A program made the position numbers and the translations under genes. Below the pieces are notes generated by a model that worked only from the letters and a program-made list of their open reading frames with translations, ran no database searches and was not told the DNA's origin. 64,000 bases of DNA, taken from contig NZ_BMOU01000003.1 in NCBI RefSeq assembly GCF_014647235.1, positions 426,457 to 490,456 of the forward strand. Reading direction: 5' to 3'. Shown in pieces: positions 1 through 8,659 of the stretch (the stretch's first letter is position 1; each line of letters begins with the position of its first letter). Source of the DNA: Haloarcula pellucida. GTDB lineage: Archaea > Halobacteriota > Halobacteria > Halobacteriales > Haloarculaceae.

Positions 1-1210
1 GGATCTCGTCGTACGTGGTGTAGAGACCGGCCATGACCGCGGTGGCGGCGACGACCGGAACGAACGCCGTTAGTCGGTACAGGGACGGGAACCCGATGAG
101 TCCCGCGAGCGGGAGCGAGACGAGTAGCCCGACCGAGGCGCCCAAGTCACCCAACGCGTTGTAGGTCCCCGTAGCACGACCCATCCGGCTGTCGGCCGTC
201 AGGTCGCCGAGGAGCGAAACGAGCGGGCCTCCGACCCCACCCTGTCCGGCCCCCAACAAGAGGACGGCCGTGAGGAGGACCGGGAACGTCGTTCCCACTG
301 CCAGGAGTACCATTCCCGCGGACAGCCCACCGAAGCAAGCCAGTATCACGGGAAGTCGGTGTCCCATAACATCGCTCACCTTCCCACCGGCTACCGAGAA
401 CACCGAACCGGTGAGAACGCTGGCGCCGATGAGTACGCCGGAGGTGCCCTGCGCCCCGACGGCGACGCCGCCCGCCGGGACGGTATCGAGAAACGAGACG
501 AGCGTCGCGAACACGACGCCGTTATAGGTCAAAAGGAGCGCGAAGTTGGCGCCGCCGGTGATCAGTGCGGGTGAGCTGAAATCCAGATCGCGGAGTCCGA
601 CACCGCCCGACCGGTCGGCGGCGTGCGTCTCGGGAACCGCAAGGTACGTGACGCAACAGGCCACAACCGACAGACCGGTCGCGGTTGCGAACGCCGCGTT
701 GGCGCTGTACACCTCACCGATGATCCCACCGATAGCCATGCCAGCGGGGAATCCGAGCGACGTCCCGCCGCGGACGATACTCATTGTCCGCCCTCTCGAT
801 TCGGGCTCGCAGACATCGGCCGCGATGGTGTACGCGGTCGCCAAGACGAACGCGCTCCCGAGTCCCCATAGCACGCGCGCGCCGAGGAACCACGCCGCCG
901 GCACGGCGCTCCGGAGGGCGACCAGATAGCCGACGGTCGCGACGGTTTCTAAGACGACGCCGGCGACAAACGGGGTCCGCGTACCGACGCGGTCCACGAC
1001 AGTCCCCACAGGAGCGTTCGCGAGGAGTCTGACGACCCGGTTCGCGCTCAGGATGACCCCGACGACGACAGGCGCGATGCCGACGACCGCGCCGAGATTG
1101 GGCAGGATGGGGAAGATGACCCCGCCCCCGAACCCGAGAAAGAACGTGCTGACGAGGACCGCTACAACGGCGGGCTGAACCCCCAGCACGCCGAGTCGCC
1201 GCGTCGTCAT
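1..1210 (-). CDS. MFS transporter, 3' end outside the window
   Basis: Major facilitator permease, 403 codons visible and running off the left edge without a stop. Hydrophobic segments alternate with short loops, and a motif-A-like loop with VDRVGTRTP lies after the second helix. Its ATG overlaps the stop of the upstream ligase gene (TGATG, 1 nt), so the two are one transcription unit. The neighbours are an amide ligase and a siderophore synthetase behind iron boxes, so a siderophore exporter is the best guess. The substrate is inferred from context only; a drug or sugar exporter cannot be excluded. Confidence 0.85.
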   Translation of the reverse strand, partial: MTTRRLGVLGVQPAVVAVLVSTFFLGFGGGVIFPILPNLGAVVGIAPVVVGVILSANRVVRLLANAPVGTVVDRVGTRTPFVAGVVLETVATVGYLVALRSAVPAAWFLGARVLWGLGSAFVLATAYTIAADVCEPESRGRTMSIVRGGTSLGFPAGMAIGGIIGEVYSANAAFATATGLSVVACCVTYLAVPETHAADRSGGVGLRDLDFSSPALITGGANFALLLTYNGVVFATLVSFLDTVPAGGVAVGAQGTSGVLIGASVLTGSVFSVAGGKVSDVMGHRLPVILACFGGLSAGMVLLAVGTTFPVLLTAVLLLGAGQGGVGGPLVSLLGDLTADSRMGRATGTYNALGDLGASVGLLVSLPLAGLIGFPSLYRLTAFVPVVAATAVMAGLYTTYDEI

Positions 1211-2550
1211 CAGTAGACGCTCCGGAGCCGCTCTCGCTCCCAGGAGACCGCGCTATCGGTGAACTGCGCCCAGTGGCTCCGCTTGACATCGAGGTACGTC
1301 TCGAACAGCGTAGACCCCATCGCCTCGCGCATGACGCTGTTGTCCGCGAGCGCGTCGAGGGCAGCCCCCAGTGTCCGGGGGAGCCGCTCGACGTCGCGGG
1401 CCTCACACTCGGTCTCCGAGAGCGTTCCCGGGTCGACCGAAACCGGCTTCGGCGGGTCGAGTGCGCGCTCGATACCGTCGTATCCGGCGGCGAGTAGACC
1501 CAAGAGAGCGATATACGGGTTCGCCGTGCAGTCGGCGGCTCGAAACTCGACCCGGGTCGCCGTCGCCGGGTCCGACTGACCGACCGCCGGCACCCGGACC
1601 AGCGCTTCGCGGTTCCCGTGCCCCCAGCAGCGAAATGCGGTCGCACCGAGTTGGGGGCGCAGTCGGGTGTACGAGTTGGCCGTCGGCGCCGTCAGCGCGA
1701 CGAGCGCGTCAGCGTGGTCGAGAACGCCAGCGACGAACTGTCGCGCCGTCCGGCTCAGGCGGTCGCCCTCGGCGTCGTGGAACCGGTTGTCGTCGTCCCA
1801 CAGCGACAGGTGAATGTGACACCCGTTCGTTGAGTGGTCGAACGGTTTGGGTAGAAACGTCGCTTCGTACCCGTGCTCGTGCGCGACGCTCTCGACCGTC
1901 TCGCGAAAGAGGACGTGCTCGTCGGCCGAGCGCACCCCCGGGGCGTGTCCAGTGACGATCTCGTGTTTCCCGGCGGCGTACTCGGGATAGTACTTCTCGA
2001 CCGGCACCTCTTGGGCCTTCAGCGCGTCCGTCATCGCCAAGATTACCTCGTGGGTTTCGCGGGTGCTCTCGGTCACGTAGGCACCGCGTTCGTCGACCCT
2101 GCGAACGGACCCGTCGGCGTCGCGCTCGAACAGGTGAAACTCGCTCTCGAACGCCACCTCCGGGGCGAACCCCGCGTCTCGCATCTCGTCGACGAACGAC
2201 CGCAGCGACGATCGCGGGTCAACGGCCCACGGCTCGCCGTCGACGGTCTCGATGTCACAGAGCATCGCACCGGCTCGTTCGGCGTAGGGAACCTCTCGAA
2301 ACGTATCCGGGTCGGGACAGAGCCGTACCTCCCCGGCGGCGTCGAAACGCCCGCTTTTGTCGCGGATTCCGAGCGCGTTGTACGTCTGGACGAGCTGCGA
2401 GAGCATCACTCCGTCCGCAACGGCGGACTCCACCTTCGAGGCATCGACCGCGTGCGTCCGCACGACCCCGCTCTGGGTGACGAATAGCAGTCGCACTATA
2501 GCGCAGTTCCCATTCCGACACCGTTCGACCGCCGTGTGTTCTGTCGTCAT
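1210..2550 (-). CDS. Glutamine-synthetase-family ligase in an iron-regulated locus
   Basis: About 446 residues with the type I glutamine synthetase fold: an N-terminal beta-grasp part (to about residue 110) and a catalytic domain with a metal-binding acidic motif (AFESEFHLF), the NGCHIHLSLW segment and a C-terminal arginine/glutamate region (RVEFRAADCTANPY). It fits the GlnA-like subfamily that includes gamma-glutamyl-polyamine ligases rather than nitrogen-assimilating GlnA. The ATG at 2550 is preferred because relatives start near MTTEH; an ATG at 2571 adds 7 residues and would be close to leaderless. It is divergent from the IucA/IucC gene and has its own iron box 25 bp upstream of the preferred start. 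A siderophore-building amide ligase is inferred. Confidence 0.85.
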   Translation of the reverse strand: MTTEHTAVERCRNGNCAIVRLLFVTQSGVVRTHAVDASKVESAVADGVMLSQLVQTYNALGIRDKSGRFDAAGEVRLCPDPDTFREVPYAERAGAMLCDIETVDGEPWAVDPRSSLRSFVDEMRDAGFAPEVAFESEFHLFERDADGSVRRVDERGAYVTESTRETHEVILAMTDALKAQEVPVEKYYPEYAAGKHEIVTGHAPGVRSADEHVLFRETVESVAHEHGYEATFLPKPFDHSTNGCHIHLSLWDDDNRFHDAEGDRLSRTARQFVAGVLDHADALVALTAPTANSYTRLRPQLGATAFRCWGHGNREALVRVPAVGQSDPATATRVEFRAADCTANPYIALLGLLAAGYDGIERALDPPKPVSVDPGTLSETECEARDVERLPRTLGAALDALADNSVMREAMGSTLFETYLDVKRSHWAQFTDSAVSWERERLRSVY

Positions 2551-2574
2551 CGGTAGTTCCGTACCCACCATTAT

Positions 2575-2590
2575 TTTAGGCTTGCCTAAA
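2575..2590. promoter_or_regulatory. DtxR-type iron box, ligase side
   Basis: TTTAGGCTTGCCTAAA, a palindrome apart from the central TT. It contains the TTAGG-N4-CCTAA core recognised by DtxR/IdeR-family metalloregulators, which control iron genes in haloarchaea. It lies just upstream of the minus-strand ligase start, where a bound repressor would block initiation. Confidence 0.8.
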
Positions 2591-2688
2591 CATTAACGGA
2601 GTACCGTCGGAACCGCAAAACGGCGCCGGTCCAAATTGGCTCCGGACCGAGGGTACGGCGTCCACGGTTACTTCGTAAACGGAAACGC

Positions 2689-2714
2689 TTATAAAATTTT
2701 AGGCTGGCCTAAAA
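2689..2714 (+). promoter_or_regulatory. TATA box and DtxR-type iron box, siderophore synthetase side
   Basis: A TATA-like TTATAAAA (2689-2696) directly abuts TTTTAGGCTGGCCTAAAA (2697-2714), an 18-bp palindrome apart from the central TG. The arrangement suggests a metal-loaded DtxR-family repressor occluding the TATA/TSS region when iron is sufficient. Confidence 0.82.
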
Positions 2715-2717
2715 AAT

Positions 2718-2792
2718 ATGCGTAGACAGATCGATCTGTCGGTTGCACAGTGGCAGAACCGAGTCCTCACAATCGAGAGAGGCCAGCAATGA
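2718..2792 (+). CDS. Possible 24-codon leader ORF
   Basis: An ATG lies four bases after the iron box and opens a 24-codon frame. Its TGA overlaps the ATG at 2789 of the siderophore synthetase (ATGA), the usual sign of translational coupling. The peptide (MRRQIDLSVAQWQNR...) matches nothing I recognise. It may be chance, since the alternative GTG at 2750 would start the synthetase inside it. Confidence 0.25.
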   Translation: MRRQIDLSVAQWQNRVLTIERGQQ

Positions 2793-4654
2793 ATGGCGTC
2801 GAGACCCTTCAGGCGTCACTGCGGGCGGACGTCTGGACGACAGTCAACCGGGAATTGTTCCGAGAGGTGTTGGCGGAGTTCATGTACGAAGAACTAATCA
2901 CACCGACGCCGACGGAGACCGTGCGAGTGCCCGGTGCAGCGGGCGACGACGCTCGGTGGACGCGATACGTACTCGCTCTGACAGACGGCCTCGAGTACCG
3001 CTTCGACGCACAGGAGCGACCGCTCGACAGCTACCGAATCCGAGCGGGTTCGATCGAGCGTCGAGAGCGTGGGGGCGAGTGGAAACCGGCTACCGACCCA
3101 GTCGCGTTCGTCCTCGATGCGCGCGAGTACATCGGGATCGATCCGACGACGGCGGCCCATCTGGTCCGAGAGTACAACAACACGCTCGTCGCCGACGCGC
3201 ACATTCGGGCACGGAAGGAAGACCGCGAGGGCTCGCTGCTAGACCTGCCCTACGCCGAGATCGAGGGCGAGATGGAGGGTCACCCGTGGTTCACGTACAA
3301 CAAGGGGCGCGTCGGCTTCGGATACGACGACTATCGCCAGTACGCACCCGAATCGAAGCGTCGGCAGGGGCTCTCGTGGATCGCGGCGAGACGGAACAGA
3401 GCGACGTTCGCGGCGGTCGATGGGCTCGACCACGCCGGCCTCATCGACGAGGAACTCGGTGACGCCGCCGAAGCGTTCCGGGCAACTCTCGAAGATGACG
3501 GTCTCGATCCGGCGAACTACTACTTCTTGCCGGTGCACGACTGGCAGTGGTCCGACAATATCGTCCAACTGTTCGCCGAAGACATCGCCACCGACGCCAT
3601 CGTGCCGCTCGGTGAGGCACCGGACGAATACCTCCCGCAGCAGTCGATCCGGACCTTCTCGAACGTCTCGAACCCCGAGAAGCGTCACGTCAAGCTCCCC
3701 GTTCGCGTGCTGAACACGAACGTCTACCGCGGTATCCTCGGCGAACAAGCGGAGGCCGCCCCTCGCGTCACCGAGTTCATCAAGTCCATCAGAGACGGGG
3801 ACGCGTTCTTGCGTGACGAGCGGCGACTCCTCCTGCCCGGTGAAGTCGCCAGTGTCAACTACGAGCACTCGAAGTTCTCCCGGTTCGACGAGGCGCCGTA
3901 CCAGTTCCACGAGCTGCTGGGCTGTGTCTGGCGCGAGAGCGTCGTGTCGCTCATCGACAGCGGCGAGCGCCCACTTACGCTGGCGGCGCTGCTCCACGAG
4001 GACTTCGACGGGACGCCGGTGGTCTCAAAACTGGCCGACCGTACCGGGCTATCGCTGGAGGCGTGGCTCGACGAACTGTTCGAGGTGCTACTCGAGCCGC
4101 TGTTGCACTTCCTCTACAAGTACGGCACGGTGTTTATGCCACACGGGACGAACGTCGTCTTGATCCTCGAAGAGGGGGTCCCTTCGCGCATCGCAGTCAA
4201 GGACTTCGTCGACGAGGTCGCTATCACTGACCGCGAACTCCCAGAACTCAACGAGGTGCTTCCGGCGGACCTGCGGGACGACAAGCGGTACAAGCACCAC
4301 ATCCTCCACCAGATTGCGCCTGAGCCGCTTTGTCAGCACATCTTCGGCACGCTGTGCGTCGGCGTGTTCCGATACGTCGCAGACCTCCTGGCACGTCACT
4401 GCGGCTACGATGAGGAGACGTTCTGGGCGCAGGTGCGGACGGCGCTCGACACGTATCAGGCGCAGTTTCCAGAACTCGAAGACCGCTTCGAGCTTTTCGA
4501 CCTCACTAGGCCCCGATTCACGAAGCACTGCCTGAACCGCAACCGCATCGTCGACTACGGCTACGACGACTTCAGTACGCGTCCGAAGGTCCGCGGCCAC
4601 GGGACCGTCTCGAATCCGCTGGCTGAGAACCGATTGGTGGACACTGGTCAGTGA
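2789..4654 (+). CDS. IucA/IucC-family NIS siderophore synthetase
   Basis: ATP-dependent ligase of NRPS-independent siderophore synthesis, joining a citrate or dicarboxylate to an amine or hydroxamate in the cytoplasm. It has about 621 residues, normal for the family. The IucA/IucC N-terminal domain includes GHPWFTYNKGRVGF (the HP-x4-K type ATP/substrate segment), followed by LPVHDWQW, the SIRTFSN segment, KLPVRVLNTNVYRG and the FhuF-like C-terminal part (YGTVFMPHGTNVVL, IAVKDFVDE). The ATG at 2789 has a GAGAGG about 6 nt upstream; a GTG at 2750 would add 13 residues. The usual diaminobutyrate or hydroxamate genes are not beside it, so the precursor may come from elsewhere or from the divergent ligase. 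Confidence 0.93.
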   Translation: MNGVETLQASLRADVWTTVNRELFREVLAEFMYEELITPTPTETVRVPGAAGDDARWTRYVLALTDGLEYRFDAQERPLDSYRIRAGSIERRERGGEWKPATDPVAFVLDAREYIGIDPTTAAHLVREYNNTLVADAHIRARKEDREGSLLDLPYAEIEGEMEGHPWFTYNKGRVGFGYDDYRQYAPESKRRQGLSWIAARRNRATFAAVDGLDHAGLIDEELGDAAEAFRATLEDDGLDPANYYFLPVHDWQWSDNIVQLFAEDIATDAIVPLGEAPDEYLPQQSIRTFSNVSNPEKRHVKLPVRVLNTNVYRGILGEQAEAAPRVTEFIKSIRDGDAFLRDERRLLLPGEVASVNYEHSKFSRFDEAPYQFHELLGCVWRESVVSLIDSGERPLTLAALLHEDFDGTPVVSKLADRTGLSLEAWLDELFEVLLEPLLHFLYKYGTVFMPHGTNVVLILEEGVPSRIAVKDFVDEVAITDRELPELNEVLPADLRDDKRYKHHILHQIAPEPLCQHIFGTLCVGVFRYVADLLARHCGYDEETFWAQVRTALDTYQAQFPELEDRFELFDLTRPRFTKHCLNRNRIVDYGYDDFSTRPKVRGHGTVSNPLAENRLVDTGQ

Positions 4655-5004
4655 GAACGCAGCGCGCACGAGGGTGACTCAGCACTCCGTGAGAAAGCTG
4701 AAGTTGAACGTCGAGCCGACGCACAAACAGAGGGCTACTTGATCACGCCGCCGACGAGTTGATTTACAAACTCGCCCGTGAACTTGACGCCGCAGACGCG
4801 AATCAGTAGTTCAAGAAGTGAACTCTGGTAAGTCGAATTTATACTCGTGAGGTCCGTTCTTGGATAGAAGCCACACATCATGTTTAGCCTCCGAGGTCGT
4901 GATACGTTGAGACTGGCCGTCTCAATGCATATACTGTGGGCCTTCGTAGTTTCGTTTAGTGGGTCCCGTTAGATCGACTTCCCATGACTGGATGGTGTCT
5001 CGGA
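4655..5004. other. Intergenic, no identified gene
   Basis: No complete gene found. A short open stretch on the plus strand ending near 4808 (containing ADELIYKLARELDAADANQ) looks coding but matches nothing I know and has no start. A perfect 7-bp stem with 5-nt loop (TTGAGAC/GTCTCAA, 4907-4925) is present. Probably a decayed gene. Confidence 0.3.
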
Positions 5005-5922
5005 CTACTGTACTTTGATGCTGGCAGCGCGACGCAGTAGACGGATTGCGATCGAACCTAATAGAACGTTGAATCCAACGAGAATGACTACTGCGGGCAC
5101 GACCGTGTTCCAGATTCCACCGAATGCCGTCATCTCGAAGACCGTCATCACGTCCTGTCCCAGCATGATAGCACGGACGCTGTCGACACCGTACGTGATG
5201 GGGTTGAACACGGCGACAGTCCTGATCCATCCCGGGAGTACGCTGAGGGGGAGGAAGGCGCTCGAAACGAATACCAGCGGGAACGTGAGCAGGTTCGTGA
5301 ACATGATTGTCGCCTCCTGATCACGGGAAACTAAGGCAACGATGTTCGAGTACGCCATGAACGCGCCGCCGAAGATCACTGTGACGAGAACGACGCCAAC
5401 GATACCAGCGGCGCCCGTACGGAGGTACTGATCGAACGCTGCGCCGTTTTTCAGAACCAATAGGAGATATCCAAGGAGGAGAACGATCACCGTCTGGACG
5501 ACGATTCGAGCCACTTCGGACAGGACTTTGCCGAAGAACATGGCCGACCGGTTCATCGGTGAGACGAGCATCTTCTCGAACATCCCCTCCTCCATGTCGT
5601 CTACGAGTCCGATGCCGGAGGTGGCTGCCGAGGAGAGTGTCGACATGATGATGATAGCTGGCGACAGGTACGTGACGTAGCTGATGTCGGGGCCGAGCGC
5701 CGCCGAGAGCGTGCTGCCGGCGATCGCACCGAATACCTCGACGAACAAGACGAAGAAGATGATCGGTTGTACCAGTGACGTGAATATGACGTAGGGATTG
5801 CGCAAATTCTTGACCAGCCACCGCTTGAAACTGATGCGAATGTCAGCAGCTACGCTGTTGCCTGAGGCTTCCTGTGCGGTGTCGTCCACGACGGGGCCTT
5901 TGTCGGTCGAGTGACTGCTCAT
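5005..5922 (-). CDS. ABC-2 type transporter permease
   Basis: About 305 residues with six predicted membrane segments and the ABC-2 organisation: an N-terminal cytoplasmic tail, a first helix (NPYVIFTSLVQPIIFFVLF), the DMEEGMFEKMLVSPMNR loop typical of DrrB-like exporters, and a C-terminal NPITYGVDSVRAIMLG segment. Its ATG overlaps the ATPase stop (ATGA, 5919-5922), so the two are translated together. It forms the membrane part of an efflux pump for a drug, lipid or secondary metabolite; the substrate is unknown. Confidence 0.93.
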   Translation of the reverse strand: MSSHSTDKGPVVDDTAQEASGNSVAADIRISFKRWLVKNLRNPYVIFTSLVQPIIFFVLFVEVFGAIAGSTLSAALGPDISYVTYLSPAIIIMSTLSSAATSGIGLVDDMEEGMFEKMLVSPMNRSAMFFGKVLSEVARIVVQTVIVLLLGYLLLVLKNGAAFDQYLRTGAAGIVGVVLVTVIFGGAFMAYSNIVALVSRDQEATIMFTNLLTFPLVFVSSAFLPLSVLPGWIRTVAVFNPITYGVDSVRAIMLGQDVMTVFEMTAFGGIWNTVVPAVVILVGFNVLLGSIAIRLLRRAASIKVQ

Positions 5923-6983
5923 GTCGACACCTCCTGAGCGGAGAGCGACGCCATACCTGTGTCTGCCCTGCCAGCGGTGTCGGACGAACCGTCCGTCAGC
6001 GCGAGGAAGACATCGTCGAGCGTGGGCGAGCGAACGTCGAAGTCGCTGACCGAAACGCCTGTGCCATCGAGGGCGGCGAAAAGATCACTCGCAGCCTCGC
6101 GGGCACGCGCCGATCTGACGGTGAATCCGTCCTCGGTCGTTCGTATCGTCGGCTCGTCGAGTGTTTCGATGCGACGAACGGCCTGCACGGCGCGCTCGAT
6201 TCGTTCTTCGACGGGATTCTCGAGCGTTATCTCGAAGATATCTGTCCCAAATTCGGACTTGAGTGTCCCCGGCGATCCGGTTGCGATGATCTGCCCGTCT
6301 TGGAGCAGGGAGAGTCGGTCACACAGTTGGTCGGCTTCTTCTAGGTACTGCGTCGTCAGAAACACCGTCGTCCCTTGCTCGTTGATCCGTTCGAAGTAGT
6401 TCCAGAGGCGCAATCGCGCTTCTGGATCGAGACCGGTCGTTGGCTCGTCGAGAAAGACCACTGGCGGGCGATGCACCAGAACACTCGCGGCGTCCAATCG
6501 CTTTTTCATCCCGCCGGAGAACTTCTCCGAACGGGTGTCAGCGACGTCCTGCAGATCCACCAGATCGAGCAGCGCCTCGATGCGGTCCTCACGCTGATCT
6601 ACCGGGACGCCGTACAGTTTACAGGCCAGCTGGAGGTTCTCTCGCGGCGTCAGCTCTCTGTCGATACTCGTTTCCTGGGCCATGTACCCGATAGATCGCC
6701 GGACCTTCTCCGGCTCCGTCGCGGTGTCATAGCCATTGATTCGTACCGACCCCTCCGTTGGATGCAGGAGTGTGACGAGCGATTTGATAGTGGTCGTCTT
6801 TCCGGCTCCGTTCGGCCCGAGGAAACCGAAGAACTCGCCTTTCTCGATGCGTAAGGAGACGCCACGAACTGCCTCGGTTCCGTCTTCGTAAGTGACGGTG
6901 ACGTTCTGTGCGTCAATCGCGAGGTCTGTTTCCTGAGACTGGTTGGCGGCATTCTGTTGAGAGTATGTTTGTCGGCTCGTCAT
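5919..6983 (-). CDS. ABC transporter ATP-binding protein, DrrA-like
   Basis: 354 residues. Walker A GPNGAGKTT, Q-loop MAQETS, signature FSGGMKKRLD, Walker B VVFLDEPTTGLDPEAR and an H-switch region TQYLEEAD are all intact; the C-terminal 90 residues form the DrrA-type extension. It powers the ABC-2 permease encoded immediately downstream. The divergent HTH_10 gene at 7120 is a candidate local regulator of the pump. Confidence 0.95.
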   Translation of the reverse strand: MTSRQTYSQQNAANQSQETDLAIDAQNVTVTYEDGTEAVRGVSLRIEKGEFFGFLGPNGAGKTTTIKSLVTLLHPTEGSVRINGYDTATEPEKVRRSIGYMAQETSIDRELTPRENLQLACKLYGVPVDQREDRIEALLDLVDLQDVADTRSEKFSGGMKKRLDAASVLVHRPPVVFLDEPTTGLDPEARLRLWNYFERINEQGTTVFLTTQYLEEADQLCDRLSLLQDGQIIATGSPGTLKSEFGTDIFEITLENPVEERIERAVQAVRRIETLDEPTIRTTEDGFTVRSARAREAASDLFAALDGTGVSVSDFDVRSPTLDDVFLALTDGSSDTAGRADTGMASLSAQEVST

Positions 6984-7119
6984 CGCACTGAATCGTTTGC
7001 GCCGGGACTGGGTAGCGCCTTCTCGAATTGGCGGTGCTCTTTATAACCCCGCCCTCGCAGCGGGTATCGATGAATTTCTCAACCGCCACCCCCATTATCG
7101 TTAATAGAAACCTGTTGGT

Positions 7120-7815
7120 ATGAGACTTGTCGCTGAATTCAAGATCTATTGCGATTCGCTCCCGCTCGTCGACGTAGTCGCAGCGGTACCCGACGCGAGG
7201 GTACGTCTCGATCTCCAATACAACCACGGGAAGCGACCATTGTTCCTCATCACTGTGAATGGCGGATCTGAACAAACACTCGAGACTGCACTCACTGATG
7301 CGTATGACGTAGGGGGCTGGACTCAAATCGGACAGGCCGGTGATACCCGCCGGTATCAAATCCAACCGGCGCTCAGTTTCGAAGAGCAACTCGGAGACGA
7401 TATCGACGATCTCGCTGGACTCGAGGAGCTGGCCACAGCAGATGCGTTTATCGACCGGATTACGGTCGAACCGGATGGCTGGCGACAAACGGGCTGGTTC
7501 GCCGACCGAGAAGAGTTCAGCAAATTCTCGTCGTTCTGGCAGCACAATGCTGACTTTCGACTCGACCGTCTCAATCGGGTCGAGACGCCAGAACCGCCAG
7601 GAGAAGGGCTAACTAATCGGCAATACGAGGCCCTCCGGATCGCTTACGAGCGGGGGTATTTCGAGATTCCGAGACAGGTCTCACTCGAGGCGATCGCTAC
7701 GGAGTTAGATATCACTGCCTCGTCGGTAACAGAGCGGTTGCGCCGTGCTCAAACACAACTCATAGAGGAAACAGTAGCGACGACGTGGCCGACGCTCCCT
7801 GAGTCTCCCCAATAG
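7120..7815 (+). CDS. HTH_10 (bacterio-opsin-activator type) transcription regulator
   Basis: 231 residues. The C-terminal 55 residues carry the HTH_10 signature of haloarchaeal BAT-like regulators (LTNRQYEALRIAYERGYFE, then a helix-turn-helix around IATELDITASSVTERLRRA). The N-terminal part is a sensor-like domain of the BAT family without a recognisable ligand motif. It is divergent from the ABC-2 exporter with a 136-bp gap holding a TTTATAA element near 7041, consistent with local control of the pump. The inducer is unknown. Confidence 0.88.
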   Translation: MRLVAEFKIYCDSLPLVDVVAAVPDARVRLDLQYNHGKRPLFLITVNGGSEQTLETALTDAYDVGGWTQIGQAGDTRRYQIQPALSFEEQLGDDIDDLAGLEELATADAFIDRITVEPDGWRQTGWFADREEFSKFSSFWQHNADFRLDRLNRVETPEPPGEGLTNRQYEALRIAYERGYFEIPRQVSLEAIATELDITASSVTERLRRAQTQLIEETVATTWPTLPESPQ

Positions 7816-8659
7816 CAACGGGAGTGCTGTCTGAAGAAGCAGCGGCTGAACTCTCGTGAGGGCGCACAGAGGAGTTACCGGATATTCTCCGATACTGTGC
7901 GACCGAACCGATAGGTGGTAATTGCATAGAAAATCCAACCGAGCGGCATATGACCCCGCGACTGTTCGGTCGTCCGTATTTTGAACCCCTCCCGCGTCCG
8001 GCCGCAAATTAGGCCGGATAGCTGCAGCACCCGGGTCGCTTCGCTACGGACTCCGTAGTTGCAACGTCGCCTTACCGATCATCCACGCAAATGTCGCCAC
8101 TACTTCGGAGGTTGGTACACGAAGAGCCAGAACTGACGTGAATCGAAGGTGTGTCAGAGACAATCGGCGGTCACTGAGTCCACGATCGGCGGCGTTCGAC
8201 AGCTCACAGTGTTTGAGATCGAGTAAGCCCTTTCAATTCGTAAGCGCGGGCATGGTCGCATCCTCGACAGGAGTGTGTCTAGTCGATCTGTAGTTTCGAA
8301 CTCTCTAGGTGGCGTGTGGAACACGCCACCGCCGACTGACCACTCGTTCTCGAACGTCTCGGCCGCGGCGTCGGCCAATTCACCCGCTTCGATATGCGAG
8401 CACATCTGTCCCGTCGACGACAGGCCCTGGTGTCTGAGTGTGCGTTGGGCGGCCTCGAAGACGTTTCGGTACAGGAACTCCCCGACGCCACGCCGGGCGC
8501 CGTGTGGGTGAGATAGTCATTCTCGCCGTCAGCGTCTGGGAAGGGTTTTTCGACGCGTTCGACCTCCCCACCGCATTCGAGAGACAGCCCCGAGACGAGC
8601 AGGGCGGACCGCTACAGGTCGTCCTCGATCTACAACCGTCACTCGAAATCGAACACGTC
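7816..8659. other. Decayed region without intact gene
   Basis: No complete gene. On the minus strand two adjacent open stretches look coding but are in different frames (about 8640-8530 with ECGGEVERVEKPFPDADGE, then about 8500-8300 with GEFLYRNVFEAAQRTLRHQG), which suggests one frameshifted, unidentified gene. The rest (7816-8160) shows nothing recognisable. Confidence 0.35.

Noticed and set aside
714..1646. 310-codon minus-strand frame across the MFS-ligase junction
   Set aside because: It overlaps two recognisable genes in another frame and has no family signature.
4907..4925. Hairpin TTGAGAC/GTCTCAA as a terminator
   Set aside because: No T-run follows it and it is far from the neighbouring stop codons; left as an unexplained small hairpin.
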